This document shows positions 7,841 through 16,597 of a DNA stretch of 35,700 nucleotides, piece by piece (the stretch's first letter is position 1; every line of letters starts with the position of its first letter). Under the pieces are notes generated by a model, which saw nothing but the letters and a program-made list of their open reading frames with translations, searched no databases and was not told where the DNA came from. The position numbers and the translations under genes were made by a program. The DNA lies in NCBI RefSeq assembly GCF_000503775.1, contig NZ_KI629782.1, positions 1,187,182-1,222,881 of the forward strand, in the 5' to 3' direction. The stretch comes from Brevibacillus panacihumi W25. Its GTDB lineage: Bacteria > Bacillota > Bacilli > Brevibacillales > Brevibacillaceae.

Positions 7841-9145
7841 TCAGTTCGCCTCTTTTTTCTGCACACGCGCCAACAGGTCGACCAGATGAACGGCTTCCAT
7901 CCGGTCCTCCAGTCCTGCTCGCTTGATGCCTGCTTTCATCTGCAAGAGACAGCCGGGATTGGAGGTAACGAGAATGTCAGCCTGGGTCGCTGCCACATGA
8001 CCCATTTTTTCATCCAGCAGGCTGCCTGCCATCTCCGGCTGCACCAGATTGTAGATGCCGGCCGAGCCGCAGCAGCGGTCGCCTTCTTTCAACGGCACAT
8101 AAGTTGCGCCCGGAATGGATTGCAAAAGGTTCACAGGCTCTTTTGTCACCTTCATGCCATTGCGCAGATGACAGGAGCTTTGGTAGGTGACGCGCTGCGG
8201 CAGGGGATCCCACGCTTGGGGCTCTGCGGACATCGTCAAGACCTCGCTTACGTCCTTGACCCGTGCCGCGAACCATTTGGCCTGCTCCTGCCACTCCGGA
8301 TCGTCGTGGAGGAGGTGGTCGTATTCCTGCAGCAACGCTCCGCATCCTCCGGCATTGGAGATGATGAGATCCACCTCGGCCTCCTGGAAAGCCGCGATGT
8401 TTTTGCGGGCCAGGCTTTTCGCTGCTTCACGCTCTCCGCTGTGGGCATGGAGGGCGCCGCAGCACACCTGATCTGGCGCAATCACCACTTCGCAGCCTGC
8501 TTCGGCCAAAAGGCGGACTGTATTGATGTTCGTATCCTGAAACAGGACGTCCATGATGCAGCCGTGAAACATGCCGACACGCCGCTTGCGCTCCCCGACG
8601 GCAGGGATGACCGTCGCTCCCAGGCGGTCCGTCAGGCTTTTTGCTGAAGCATCCGGCATGATGGCTTCCATCTCTCGCATCTGTTTCGGGAGGATATTCA
8701 AGACACCGAGCTTGCGCACAGCGGTCTGCAAACCGGAACGCTGGTAAAAGCCAAGCAGTCCCCCAAGCAGGTTCAGCCTGCGTTGATGCGGAAACAGATG
8801 GGTAAACGCCGTCTTGCGCACCAGGCGAACATACCAGGGGTGCTCCTGCACCTGTTCGATCGCTTCCCGAGTCTGTTCGATCAATTGTCCGTATGGGACG
8901 CCTGCCGGACAAACAGGTTCGCAGGCACGGCAGCCCAGACAGAGATTCATCTGGTCGACAAAGTCCTGATCCGGCTCCATGACGCCGTCTGCCACGGCTT
9001 TCATCAAGGCGATCCGACCGCGTGGGGAAGCTGCCTCATAGCCAGTCTCGCGAAAGGTCGGACAAGCGGGCTGACAAAAGCCGCAACGCATACAGTTGGC
9101 CAGTTCTTCATAGTCGAGATTTTTCTGCAAGGCTTCTTTAAGCAC
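7841..9145 (-). CDS. glcF: GlcF-like Fe-S subunit of glycolate/D-lactate oxidase
   Basis: A 434-residue iron-sulfur protein. Two ferredoxin-type [4Fe-4S] motifs stand near the N-terminus: CMRCGFCQPACP and CLGCRACEPVCP. Two cysteine-rich CCG domains follow (VCCGALHAHSG and RCCGSAGIYN), as in GlcF and heterodisulfide-reductase-like subunits. It should pass electrons from the flavin subunit GlcD to the membrane quinone pool. The start is placed at GTG 9145, overlapping the end of glcD by 8 bases and giving a normal N-terminus just ahead of the first cysteine cluster. The ribosome site is weak, so translational coupling is likely. It is the last gene of the anmK-to-glcF operon and is followed by a terminator. 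Substrate, glycolate or D-lactate, is discussed under glcD. Confidence 0.88.
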   Translation of the reverse strand: MLKEALQKNLDYEELANCMRCGFCQPACPTFRETGYEAASPRGRIALMKAVADGVMEPDQDFVDQMNLCLGCRACEPVCPAGVPYGQLIEQTREAIEQVQEHPWYVRLVRKTAFTHLFPHQRRLNLLGGLLGFYQRSGLQTAVRKLGVLNILPKQMREMEAIMPDASAKSLTDRLGATVIPAVGERKRRVGMFHGCIMDVLFQDTNINTVRLLAEAGCEVVIAPDQVCCGALHAHSGEREAAKSLARKNIAAFQEAEVDLIISNAGGCGALLQEYDHLLHDDPEWQEQAKWFAARVKDVSEVLTMSAEPQAWDPLPQRVTYQSSCHLRNGMKVTKEPVNLLQSIPGATYVPLKEGDRCCGSAGIYNLVQPEMAGSLLDEKMGHVAATQADILVTSNPGCLLQMKAGIKRAGLEDRMEAVHLVDLLARVQKKEAN

Positions 9146-10553
9146 GGTTGACCACCACTCTGTTCCGGGATTCCTTGGCAAACATCTTGCCGGGATTAAG
9201 CAGATTATGCGGATCAAAGGCGCGCTTGATGCCCTTCATCACTTCCATCCCGGCAGCCCCGACCTTCCATTCCAGGTACGGCGCCTTGACGATGCCCACC
9301 CCGTGTTCTCCCGTGATGGTGCCGCCCAAGTCGATCGCGGCAGCGAAAATCTCTTCAAACGCCTGCTCCACCCGCTCGATCTCTTCATGATCGCGGGCAT
9401 CCGTCATGCAGGTCGGATGCAGATTGCCATCCCCCGCATGTCCAAACGTGCAGATGTTGAGACCAAAACGATCCGTAATTTCCTGAATGGCAGCGACCAT
9501 CGGCGCAATCTGGGCACGCGGCACTGTCGCATCCTCCAGAATCGTCGTCGGGCGCATCCGCGACAGGGCTGCCAAAGCGCTTCTTCTCGCTGTCATGACT
9601 TCGTCGGCTTCTTCGTCTGTCTTCGCTACCTTGATTTGAACAGCCTGATTCTTTTGGCAGATCTCAGCTATGCGCTCCATGTCCCGATCTACAATCTGGG
9701 CTTCTCCGTCCTGCCCGATCAAAAGAATCGCGGCTACATCCGTCGGCAGACCGATCTGCTTGAAATCCTCGACGACGCGTATCGTTCCCTGATCCAAAAA
9801 CTCGAGTGTCCCGGGGATGATCCGGTTGGCGATGATGTCAGACACAGAGCGGGCGGCCTGCTCCATGTCCGCGTACATCGCCAGCATGACGCGCTGGGTA
9901 GTCGGCTTGGGAATCAGCTTGAGAATCGCTTCCGTGATGATTGCCAATGTCCCTTCGCTCCCGACCCAAAGCTTGGTCAGATCGTATCCCGCTACGTCCT
10001 TCATCAGCTTGCCCCCGGTGCGAATCACTTCTCCATTCGGCAATACGGCTTCCAGACCGAGTACATAATCCTTTGTCGTCCCGTATTTCAAGCCGCGCAG
10101 CCCTCCAGAGTTGAGCGCGATGTTGCCGCCGATCGTGGAGATGACCATGCTTCCCGGGTCAGGCGGATAAAACAAGCCTTTTGCTTCGACCGCCTGATGA
10201 ATATCCACGGTGCGAACACCCGGCTGTACGGTGATGGTCAGGTTTTGCTCGTCGATTTCGACGATTTGATTCATCCGATGCAAGCTCATGACGATTCCGC
10301 CGCCGACTGGGACGGTCCCACCGCACAGGTTGGAGCCGGCTCCGCGCGTCACGATCGGAATCTGATGGCGGGCTGCCACCTGCACGACCTTTTGCACCTC
10401 CGCTGTGCTTGCGGGCATCACCACGGCGTCAGGCAAAGCCTGCTGCATCGGTGTCGCATCATACGAATAGGCGACCAGCGCTTCCTGTCGGTCCAGGCAG
10501 TTCTTCTCCCCGACGATAGCGCGAAGCTCAGCTTTTATCGCATCTGACAGCAT
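9138..10553 (-). CDS. glcD: GlcD-like FAD-linked glycolate/D-lactate oxidase subunit
   Basis: A 471-residue flavoprotein of the FAD-linked oxidase family with an N-terminal PCMH-type FAD domain (IPIVTRGAGSNLCGGTVP about residues 65-82, then YPPDPGSM, TIGGNIALNSGGLRG, GSEGTLAIITE). A C-terminal domain ends in the conserved histidine stretch FGHAGDGNLHPT and GEHGVGIVK. GlcD enzymes oxidise 2-hydroxy acids, mainly glycolate and D-lactate. The gene directly follows murQ, whose reaction liberates D-lactate, so D-lactate is the favoured substrate here (inference). Against this, a glyoxylate aminotransferase lies just beyond the operon, which would suit glycolate. The ATG is preceded by GGAGAGGAGG. 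Spacing to murQ is 21 bases. Confidence 0.9.
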   Translation of the reverse strand: MLSDAIKAELRAIVGEKNCLDRQEALVAYSYDATPMQQALPDAVVMPASTAEVQKVVQVAARHQIPIVTRGAGSNLCGGTVPVGGGIVMSLHRMNQIVEIDEQNLTITVQPGVRTVDIHQAVEAKGLFYPPDPGSMVISTIGGNIALNSGGLRGLKYGTTKDYVLGLEAVLPNGEVIRTGGKLMKDVAGYDLTKLWVGSEGTLAIITEAILKLIPKPTTQRVMLAMYADMEQAARSVSDIIANRIIPGTLEFLDQGTIRVVEDFKQIGLPTDVAAILLIGQDGEAQIVDRDMERIAEICQKNQAVQIKVAKTDEEADEVMTARRSALAALSRMRPTTILEDATVPRAQIAPMVAAIQEITDRFGLNICTFGHAGDGNLHPTCMTDARDHEEIERVEQAFEEIFAAAIDLGGTITGEHGVGIVKAPYLEWKVGAAGMEVMKGIKRAFDPHNLLNPGKMFAKESRNRVVVNRA

Positions 10554-10574
10554 GGGAATCCTCCTCTCCTTTTT

Positions 10575-11480
10575 CTAACTGTACTGCTGGATCGCTTCCC
10601 GGATTCTTCCCTTGGTTAGTTTCAACAGACGCATGGCCTCTTCCCTGCTCGTCCCGGTCAAACGCATCAAAATCGCTGTTTTGGCATCCCCGTCTGCCAG
10701 TGTGGAGAGCTTTTCCGCCTCCATGTAGCTGACTCCGGTCACTTCCATGATGATTCTTTTTACCCGCTCCCGCAGCTTCTGATTGGTCGCCTGTACGTTG
10801 ACCATCAGATTGCCGTACACTTTTCCCAAGCGAATCATGCTCGCAGTAGTCAGCATGTTCAGCACCAGCTTCTGCGCTGTTCCTGCTTTCAAGCGAGTGG
10901 AACCGGTCAATACTTCTGGACCGACCACCACTCCAATCGCGACATCGACACCTTCGTTGATGATCGCTGTTTCATTGCAGGAGACAGAGATGGTCTTGGC
11001 CCCGATCGCCTGGGCTTCCTTGAGCGCACCCAGCACGTACGGCGTCCGACCGCTGGCGGCGATGCCCACGACGACATCCCGCTCCGTTACCCCGTGAATG
11101 CGCACATCATCTCGTCCCAGTTCTGCGGAATCCTCTGCTCCTTCTACGGCGCGGACCATGGCTTTCTGTCCCCCGGCGATCACACCCTGCACCAGCTCTG
11201 GAGGTGTCCCAAAGGTCGGCGGACACTCCGAGGCATCCAGAATGCCCAGCCTGCCGCTCGTTCCTGCCCCGAAGTAAAAGAGCCGTCCCTCATTTTCTAG
11301 AGAAGCCACGATCATGTCGACCGCTTTGGCCACTTCATCGAGTACATTTTCCACCGCGTAGGGAACCTTTTTATCCTCGTCGTTCATCCGTTGTACGATT
11401 TCTCTGGAGCTTAAACAATCCAGATCCGTGGTATTGCTATTTTTTTCCTCAGTCATCAAACCTTGCAAGTTCTCCATCAT
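10575..11480 (-). CDS. murQ: N-acetylmuramic acid 6-phosphate etherase
   Basis: A protein of about 301 residues. It splits the lactyl ether of MurNAc-6-phosphate to give GlcNAc-6-phosphate and D-lactate in the cytoplasm. Recognised by the SIS fold with LFYFGAGTSGRLGILDASECPPTF in parts (GAGTSGRLG, then DASECPPTFG holding the catalytic-type Glu), VVGIAASGRTPYVLGAL, SCNE, GPEVLTGSTRLKAGTAQK, and the C-terminal helix KLTKGRIREAI. Length matches E. coli MurQ. The start is chosen at ATG 11480, where AGAGGAGG lies 11 bases upstream; an upstream ATG at 11507 is possible and would add nine residues. It lies between oppF and glcD, and its two products lead to amino-sugar metabolism and, probably, to GlcDF. 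Confidence 0.95.
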   Translation of the reverse strand: MMENLQGLMTEEKNSNTTDLDCLSSREIVQRMNDEDKKVPYAVENVLDEVAKAVDMIVASLENEGRLFYFGAGTSGRLGILDASECPPTFGTPPELVQGVIAGGQKAMVRAVEGAEDSAELGRDDVRIHGVTERDVVVGIAASGRTPYVLGALKEAQAIGAKTISVSCNETAIINEGVDVAIGVVVGPEVLTGSTRLKAGTAQKLVLNMLTTASMIRLGKVYGNLMVNVQATNQKLRERVKRIIMEVTGVSYMEAEKLSTLADGDAKTAILMRLTGTSREEAMRLLKLTKGRIREAIQQYS

Positions 11481-11525
11481 CTTCGCTCCAACCTCCTCTG
11501 TTCTCATACTCGCGGCAAGCTCTCG

Positions 11526-12488
11526 TTACTCCAGATGACAAGAGACCCAGTGGCTGGCTGTTTGTTCTTTGAGCGGAGGGACTGTTGTTTTGCAGATCTC
11601 CATGCAATGACGGCAGCGCGGGTGAAACGTGCAGCCAGCAGGAGGATTCGCCGGACTCGGCATGTCTCCCTCCAAAATAATGCGCTGTGTCGTCTGGTGT
11701 GGATCGGGTACGGGAACTGCCGAGAGCAGTGCCTGCGTGTAAGGATGGGTCGGTTTTTCATACAAGGATTTCTTGTCGGCTACCTCCACCACTTTCCCCA
11801 GGTACATGACGGCTACCCGGTCCGATATATGGCGTACTACGCTCAAATCATGGGAAATAAACAGATAGGTCAGCTTGAACTCTTTTTGCAGATCCTGCAT
11901 GAGATTCAAAATTTGCGCCTGGATGGATACGTCCAGGGCGGAGACCGGCTCATCCGCAATAATCAGCTTAGGACGCAGGATCAACGCACGCGCGATTCCG
12001 ATCCGCTGACGCTGTCCACCTGAAAATTCGTGCGGAAACCGGTTCAACTGCTGCTTGGACAATCCGACGATTCCGATCATTTCCTCCACTTGCTTGCGTC
12101 TTTCGGCTGCCGAACCGATCCCGTGAACGATCAACGGGTCCTCCAGGATCTGACCGATCGTCTTGCGTGGATTCAACGAGGCGAACGGGTCTTGAAAGAC
12201 CAGCTGCATGTTGCGGCGCGCCTTGCGCAGCTCGGCCTCGTTCAAATTGCGGATATTTTCCCCCTCGAACCAGATCTCACCGTCCGTTGGCTCGATCAGG
12301 CGGAGGATGCAGCGGCCGGTCGTCGACTTGCCGCAGCCGGATTCGCCAACAATACTGACGGTTTCGCCCGGATAGACGGTCAGGTTGACCCCGTCGACTG
12401 CCCGGACTACTTTTTCTTTGTTGAAAAATCCTTGCTTGCTCGTGAAATGCTTGGTCAATGCCTTCACTTCCAGCAGTGGTTGGGTCAT
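11526..12488 (-). CDS. oppF: Oligopeptide/muropeptide ABC transporter ATPase, OppF type
   Basis: A 320-residue ABC ATPase: Walker [11 protein letters not shown], signature FSGGQRQRIG, Walker B LIIADEPVSALD, switch His in LFISHDLSV. A C-terminal oligopeptide-transporter extension carries spaced cysteines (GCTFHPRCRHCMEIC) like those that hold an Fe-S cluster in some Dpp/Opp ATPases. It pairs with OppD to power OppBC. The ATG overlaps the oppD stop in an ATGA junction, with GGAGG just upstream, so the two are translationally coupled. Because the operon also holds anmK, the AmiE-like gene and murQ, the cargo is probably a cell-wall peptide or muropeptide. Confidence 0.93.
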   Translation of the reverse strand: MTQPLLEVKALTKHFTSKQGFFNKEKVVRAVDGVNLTVYPGETVSIVGESGCGKSTTGRCILRLIEPTDGEIWFEGENIRNLNEAELRKARRNMQLVFQDPFASLNPRKTIGQILEDPLIVHGIGSAAERRKQVEEMIGIVGLSKQQLNRFPHEFSGGQRQRIGIARALILRPKLIIADEPVSALDVSIQAQILNLMQDLQKEFKLTYLFISHDLSVVRHISDRVAVMYLGKVVEVADKKSLYEKPTHPYTQALLSAVPVPDPHQTTQRIILEGDMPSPANPPAGCTFHPRCRHCMEICKTTVPPLKEQTASHWVSCHLE

Positions 12489-13459
12489 TGCGCTTCCTCC
12501 TCACCGTACAGCCAGCAGCGGCATTTTTGCGTATCCGAGATGGTCAACAACTCCGGATTTTTGTTCCGGCAGATCTCCATCGCCTCCGGGCAGCGCGGTG
12601 CAAAACGGCATCCCGCAGGCATTTCCTGCAGCAGCGGCACGGCTCCCGGGATCGCATCCAATCTCTCCTGATTGGTGTTCAGACTTGGCATTGAGCCCAA
12701 AAGTCCGCGTGTGTAGGGATGTTTGGGCTCGTCGAAAAGCTGTTTGACGTCTGCCTCTTCGACGATCTGTCCGGCGTACATGACAATCACGCGATGGCAC
12801 ATCTCTGCGACGACCCCCAGGTCGTGGGTGATCAGCAGAATGGAGGTTCCATGCTCATCCCTCACCTTTTTCATCAGTTCCAGGATTTGCGCCTGTATCG
12901 TGACGTCCAGAGCGGTCGTCGGTTCGTCGGCGATCAACAGCTTGGGCGTGCAGGCCATCGCCATCGCAATCATGACGCGCTGCCTCATCCCGCCGGATAA
13001 TTGATGCGGATAGTCGTTGATGATCTCCTCTGCACGCGGGATGCCGACCTCTTTCAAAAGCTGGATCGTCCGTTCCTTCGCTTGCTGCCGGTTCAATCCC
13101 AGGTGGCGGCGGAGCGGTTCCCCGATTTGCTTGCCGATCGTATGGAGCGGATTGAGCGAGGTCATCGGTTCCTGAAAAATCATCGCGATCTGATTGCCGC
13201 GAATGGCTTCCATCTGTTTATCTGTCAAGGAGAGGAGTTCTTTCCCCTGAAAGCGGATGCTCCCCTCCAGCTGTACATTTCGTCCCAATAGCTGCATCAC
13301 AGAAAGGCTGGTGACGCTTTTCCCGCAGCCTGACTCGCCTACGACGCCGACAGTCTCGCCTGGCTCAACAGTCAGACTGACCCCCTCGATGACGGTAAGC
13401 TTTTCTTTCGCTTGCAAAAAAGAAGTGCGTAAATCGCTGATTTGTAGCATGGCTGTCAT
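12485..13459 (-). CDS. oppD: Oligopeptide/muropeptide ABC transporter ATPase, OppD type
   Basis: A 324-residue ABC ATPase: Walker [13 protein letters not shown]-loop [11 protein letters not shown], signature [10 protein letters not shown], Walker [13 protein letters not shown], and ITHDLGV. The C-terminal oligopeptide extension contains [15 protein letters not shown], a cysteine pattern shared with OppF. It is the partner of OppF. The start ATG at 13459 has GGGGGAG six bases upstream; a second ATG nine bases later is also possible. It follows the serine hydrolase after 17 bases and overlaps oppF, so the transporter genes are split around a hydrolase gene, OppABC before it and OppDF after it. 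Confidence 0.93.
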   Translation of the reverse strand: MTAMLQISDLRTSFLQAKEKLTVIEGVSLTVEPGETVGVVGESGCGKSVTSLSVMQLLGRNVQLEGSIRFQGKELLSLTDKQMEAIRGNQIAMIFQEPMTSLNPLHTIGKQIGEPLRRHLGLNRQQAKERTIQLLKEVGIPRAEEIINDYPHQLSGGMRQRVMIAMAMACTPKLLIADEPTTALDVTIQAQILELMKKVRDEHGTSILLITHDLGVVAEMCHRVIVMYAGQIVEEADVKQLFDEPKHPYTRGLLGSMPSLNTNQERLDAIPGAVPLLQEMPAGCRFAPRCPEAMEICRNKNPELLTISDTQKCRCWLYGEEEAQ

Positions 13460-13476
13460 GGGTGCTCCCCCTTTAC

Positions 13477-14697
13477 TCAGGATGTGCCGACAGGCTTGAT
13501 ACTGCTGAAGATCTGGTTGTGATGCGCGCGACGCCAGGCGTTCATCGCTGTATGCACGATCGGGTGAACGCGGTTGGTCAAGGTAATCAGGGTCGCTCCT
13601 CGCACCGGGTCAGACCAGATGGAGGTACCCGTAAAGCCGGTGTGCCCGAAGGCCTTTTCCGATAAAAGGTCTCCGCCTGTACAACCGTGCGCGATCTGAT
13701 CCAGTGTCCCGCCTGTCGCCGACGCCTCCCAGCCTACCGCTCTTCGCGGTACGGCTGCCCCAGTCTGGGCACGGGCAGCAAAGGAGAGCAGAAGGGGGTC
13801 GATGCGCACAGGTGCATCCTCCGCTGTCCAGATGCGCATGTAGCGCGCCACATCGGTCAGGGTGGAAAACAAGCCTGCATGACCGCTCACGCCTTCAAGT
13901 CCATGGTAGGCATTGCAATCATGCACATCGCCGCGAATGACGTCCTGCCTCCAGGCAAACCCTTCGCATGCCGCTCGCCATCCTGCTGCTCGCGGGTCCT
14001 CTGCCGCTTCCAGCTGCCAGATATACTGCTCGGCCATATTCCGTTCGAATGGAGTGCCTTCCTCCGCAGGAGCGATGACACAATCACGCAAGACGGAATG
14101 CGACTGCGGCCGATAACCGGTATGCGTCATTCCGCTCGGCTCGAAGATCCATTGCTTTGCCAAAGCGCTCAGCTCTGCCTGCCAGACCTCCTCTAAAATG
14201 AAGCCCAGCAGCATAAACCCAAGATCGCTGTACACGACCTGTTCGCCAGGCTTGTAGATCATCTGCTCCTCCGCGATCATGCGCAGATATTCCTGCTTTC
14301 CGGAGCCTTTTAGGAAAAAGGGTCTCCATGCGGGCAGACCGGAAGAATGGGTCAAGAGGTGGATGATCTTGATTTTTTCCTTCTCCGCCCTTCCTTGTCC
14401 TTCTCCCAACTGCGGCAGATGCGTCACGACGCTGTCAGTCAATGACAGCTTGCCATGCTGCACACTCAAGAGGATCATTGGCAGTGTCACCACTACCTTG
14501 GTCAAGGAAGCCAGATCGTACAGGGTCTGCTCTGTAACCAGAGGTTCCTGCTCACCGCTCCCTGCCTTGCCTCGGCAGACCGTAATCGCCGGCTTATTTT
14601 CACGATGCAGCCATACCGCTCCACCGGGAAAAATTCCTTGGCTGATGCCTAGATCCAGGCTCTTTTCGATTTGCTCGACGATCGCCAACTCGTCCAT
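13477..14697 (-). CDS. AmiE-like serine hydrolase (beta-lactamase/PBP4* fold), probable muramyl peptide amidase
   Basis: A 406-residue class C beta-lactamase-fold protein. The catalytic SxxK is S64-L-T-K67 in LASLTKVV, the second motif is Y156-S-D in VVYSDLGFML (YxN normally), and the third is HTG in FGHTGFTGTS. The same triad style occurs in AmiE (YbbE) of B. subtilis, an N-acetylmuramyl-L-alanine amidase encoded with nagZ and murQ. Unlike B. subtilis AmiE, no signal peptide or lipobox is visible at the N-terminus (MDELAIVEQIEKSLDLG), so this copy is probably cytoplasmic and would act after import. ATG follows GGAGGGAAGCGA. Lying between oppC and oppD in the operon supports a role in trimming the transported compound. 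A D-aminopeptidase or esterase role cannot be excluded. Confidence 0.8.
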   Translation of the reverse strand: MDELAIVEQIEKSLDLGISQGIFPGGAVWLHRENKPAITVCRGKAGSGEQEPLVTEQTLYDLASLTKVVVTLPMILLSVQHGKLSLTDSVVTHLPQLGEGQGRAEKEKIKIIHLLTHSSGLPAWRPFFLKGSGKQEYLRMIAEEQMIYKPGEQVVYSDLGFMLLGFILEEVWQAELSALAKQWIFEPSGMTHTGYRPQSHSVLRDCVIAPAEEGTPFERNMAEQYIWQLEAAEDPRAAGWRAACEGFAWRQDVIRGDVHDCNAYHGLEGVSGHAGLFSTLTDVARYMRIWTAEDAPVRIDPLLLSFAARAQTGAAVPRRAVGWEASATGGTLDQIAHGCTGGDLLSEKAFGHTGFTGTSIWSDPVRGATLITLTNRVHPIVHTAMNAWRRAHHNQIFSSIKPVGTS

Positions 14698-14712
14698 TCG
14701 CTTCCCTCCTGC

Positions 14713-15546
14713 TTATTTGCCGCGATGACGCGGATCCAGAATATCGCGAACAGCATCCCCGAACATATTGCAAGACAAAATGGTGACCGTCATGGCAACA
14801 CATGGCCAAATAATCATGCCGGGAGCCAGTTCCATATAGCGGCGCGCTTCCGAAATCATGCCGCCCCACGACGGATCAGGCGGTTGAATCCCCAGTCCCA
14901 AGAAGCTGAGCGCTGATTCCGTCAGAATCGCACCTGAGATGGCTAGAGAAGACTGCACCAACAGCGGTGCCGTCACGTTGGGGAAAATCTCTTTAAACAG
15001 AATACGCGGTGTGCTGGCTCCGATGGCGCGGGCGCTCTCCACGAATTCGAGGTTTTTGATCGAGAGGACCGCCCCCCTCACCGTTCTCGTAAAAATCGGA
15101 ATGTTTACGATTCCGATCGCCATAATCGTATTGAACGTCCCGGGCCCCAGTGCGGCTACGATCGCCAGCGCGAGCAAAATTTCGGGAAACGCGAACAGGA
15201 CATCCATGACCCGCATGATAAAGCCGTCAATCCAACGGCCGAAGTACCCGGCAATCAAACCAAAAATGGTCCCGAAAATAACGCTCACCATGACGGCGGA
15301 GATCCCGACGACCAAAGAAACCCGTGCGCCGTAGATGACCCGGCTCAACAAATCGCGCCCGAACTGATCCGTTCCCAGCAAAAACGTGTCGGAGCTGCCT
15401 TCCATCCGGTTGTTCTGAAACATCTCGGTCGGATCATGGGGAGCCAGTACCGGGGCCAGAGCCGCAATCAAACAAAGCAAGGCGAGCAATATGGAACAGA
15501 TAACGGCCGTTTTATTGGCCCAAAATCGTTTACGAAAAGTGCTCAT
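14713..15546 (-). CDS. oppC: ABC transporter permease, OppC/DppC type
   Basis: A 277-residue inner-membrane permease with an N-terminal OppC_N segment (WANKTAVICSILLALLCLIAALAPVLAP split around one helix), a QFGRDLLSRVIYGARVSL stretch, and the EAA loop ARAIGASTPRILFKEIFPN that docks to the ATPases. About six membrane helices. Partner of OppB; it forms the pore for the substrate delivered by OppA. ATG follows GGGGGATAAGAC. Gaps of 16 and 15 bases to its neighbours support one transcript. Confidence 0.93.
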   Translation of the reverse strand: MSTFRKRFWANKTAVICSILLALLCLIAALAPVLAPHDPTEMFQNNRMEGSSDTFLLGTDQFGRDLLSRVIYGARVSLVVGISAVMVSVIFGTIFGLIAGYFGRWIDGFIMRVMDVLFAFPEILLALAIVAALGPGTFNTIMAIGIVNIPIFTRTVRGAVLSIKNLEFVESARAIGASTPRILFKEIFPNVTAPLLVQSSLAISGAILTESALSFLGLGIQPPDPSWGGMISEARRYMELAPGMIIWPCVAMTVTILSCNMFGDAVRDILDPRHRGK

Positions 15547-15562
15547 GTCTTATCCCCCCGTG

Positions 15563-16504
15563 TCAGTACTTGATTCGTGGATCAATCCAGGTGTAGATCA
15601 GGTCGATGAGCAGATTGACCAGAACAAAGACCAGGGCGACAAAGAGCACGCCTCCCTGCACGACCGGATAATCACGCTGGTAAATCGCTTCAAGTACGTA
15701 CTGGCCCAGGCCAGGAATCGAAAAAAGCTGCTCGACGATGACGGACCCTCCGAGCAGATACCCAATCTGCATGCCGGCGATCGTCACGATCGGAATGGAT
15801 GAATTGCGGAAAGCATGACCCATGACGACGGTCCATTTGCTGTTCCCTTTGGCTCTTGCCGTACGGATGAAATCCTTGTCCATGGTTTCCAAAAAGGCAG
15901 AGCGGGTCATCCGCATGACCCCTGCAGCGACAACAATCCCCATCGTCGCAGCGGGCAGGACAAACACCTTGAATGCCTCGAGCGGATTCTCCCAGAAGCT
16001 GACCACGTCAATCGGCGGGAACCAGTTGAAATACAAGGACGTTACCAGCAGCAAGAGTGTACCAATCGCAAAGTTCGGTACGGAAATTCCCAACAGGGTC
16101 GCGACTCGTACGGCAATGTCCGTCTTGGAATGCGCGCGAATTGCGGAAATAATCCCAAAAGGAATGGCGACCAGCCACCCGATCACGACAGCAAATACCG
16201 TCAATTGCAGCGTGATGCCAAAGCGTTTGATGATCTGCGGCAGAATTTCCTCGCCGGAGTGGACAGATACGCCGAAGTCCCCCTGCAGGAGTCCACCCAC
16301 CCAGGTCAGGTATTGCGTGATAAGCGGTTCATCCAGTCCCATGCTTTTGCGCAAAGCCGCGATCGACTCTTCCGTCGCGTTGGTCCCAAGCATGATCGAG
16401 GCAGGGTCACCCGGCACCAGATGCAGGATGGTAAAAACCAATACAGAGATTCCAAACAAGATCGGGATCAAGCTGACAAGTCGTTTGAACAGATAGGCTC
16501 CCAC
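15563..16504 (-). CDS. oppB: ABC transporter permease, OppB/DppB type
   Basis: A 313-residue permease opening with the family's FKRLVSLIPILFGISVLVF helix and the HLVPGDPASIMLG segment. The EAA loop reads DFIRTARAKGNSKWTVVMGH in the C-terminal half. The start codon is GTG at 16504, placed by GGAGGGACCTTA directly upstream. It lies 93 bases after oppA, and that gap holds a strong hairpin (16557-16585), the arrangement that often leaves the binding protein more abundant than its permeases. Together with OppC it makes the membrane channel. Confidence 0.93.
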   Translation of the reverse strand: MGAYLFKRLVSLIPILFGISVLVFTILHLVPGDPASIMLGTNATEESIAALRKSMGLDEPLITQYLTWVGGLLQGDFGVSVHSGEEILPQIIKRFGITLQLTVFAVVIGWLVAIPFGIISAIRAHSKTDIAVRVATLLGISVPNFAIGTLLLLVTSLYFNWFPPIDVVSFWENPLEAFKVFVLPAATMGIVVAAGVMRMTRSAFLETMDKDFIRTARAKGNSKWTVVMGHAFRNSSIPIVTIAGMQIGYLLGGSVIVEQLFSIPGLGQYVLEAIYQRDYPVVQGGVLFVALVFVLVNLLIDLIYTWIDPRIKY

Positions 16505-16556
16505 TAAGGTCCCTCCCTCTTTTCAAACCTCGCGTGGAGGCAGGCAGTTAGAAACA

Positions 16557-16585
16557 TGGCTCCGCCAGATCAAAAGGCGGAGCCA
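16557..16585 (-). promoter_or_regulatory. Intercistronic hairpin between oppA and oppB
   Basis: TGGCTCCGCC (16557-16566) and GGCGGAGCCA (16576-16585) pair perfectly over 10 bp with a 9-base loop. In the minus-strand message it lies between the oppA stop and the oppB ribosome site, followed by TGTTTCT rather than a full U-run. It is best read as a partial terminator or a 3' stabiliser of the oppA message. Confidence 0.65.
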
Positions 16586-16597
16586 CAATGATTTATG

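Noticed and set aside
9207..10547. 446-codon plus-strand frame opposite glcD
   Set aside because: Antisense shadow; glcD has all family motifs and a strong ribosome site.
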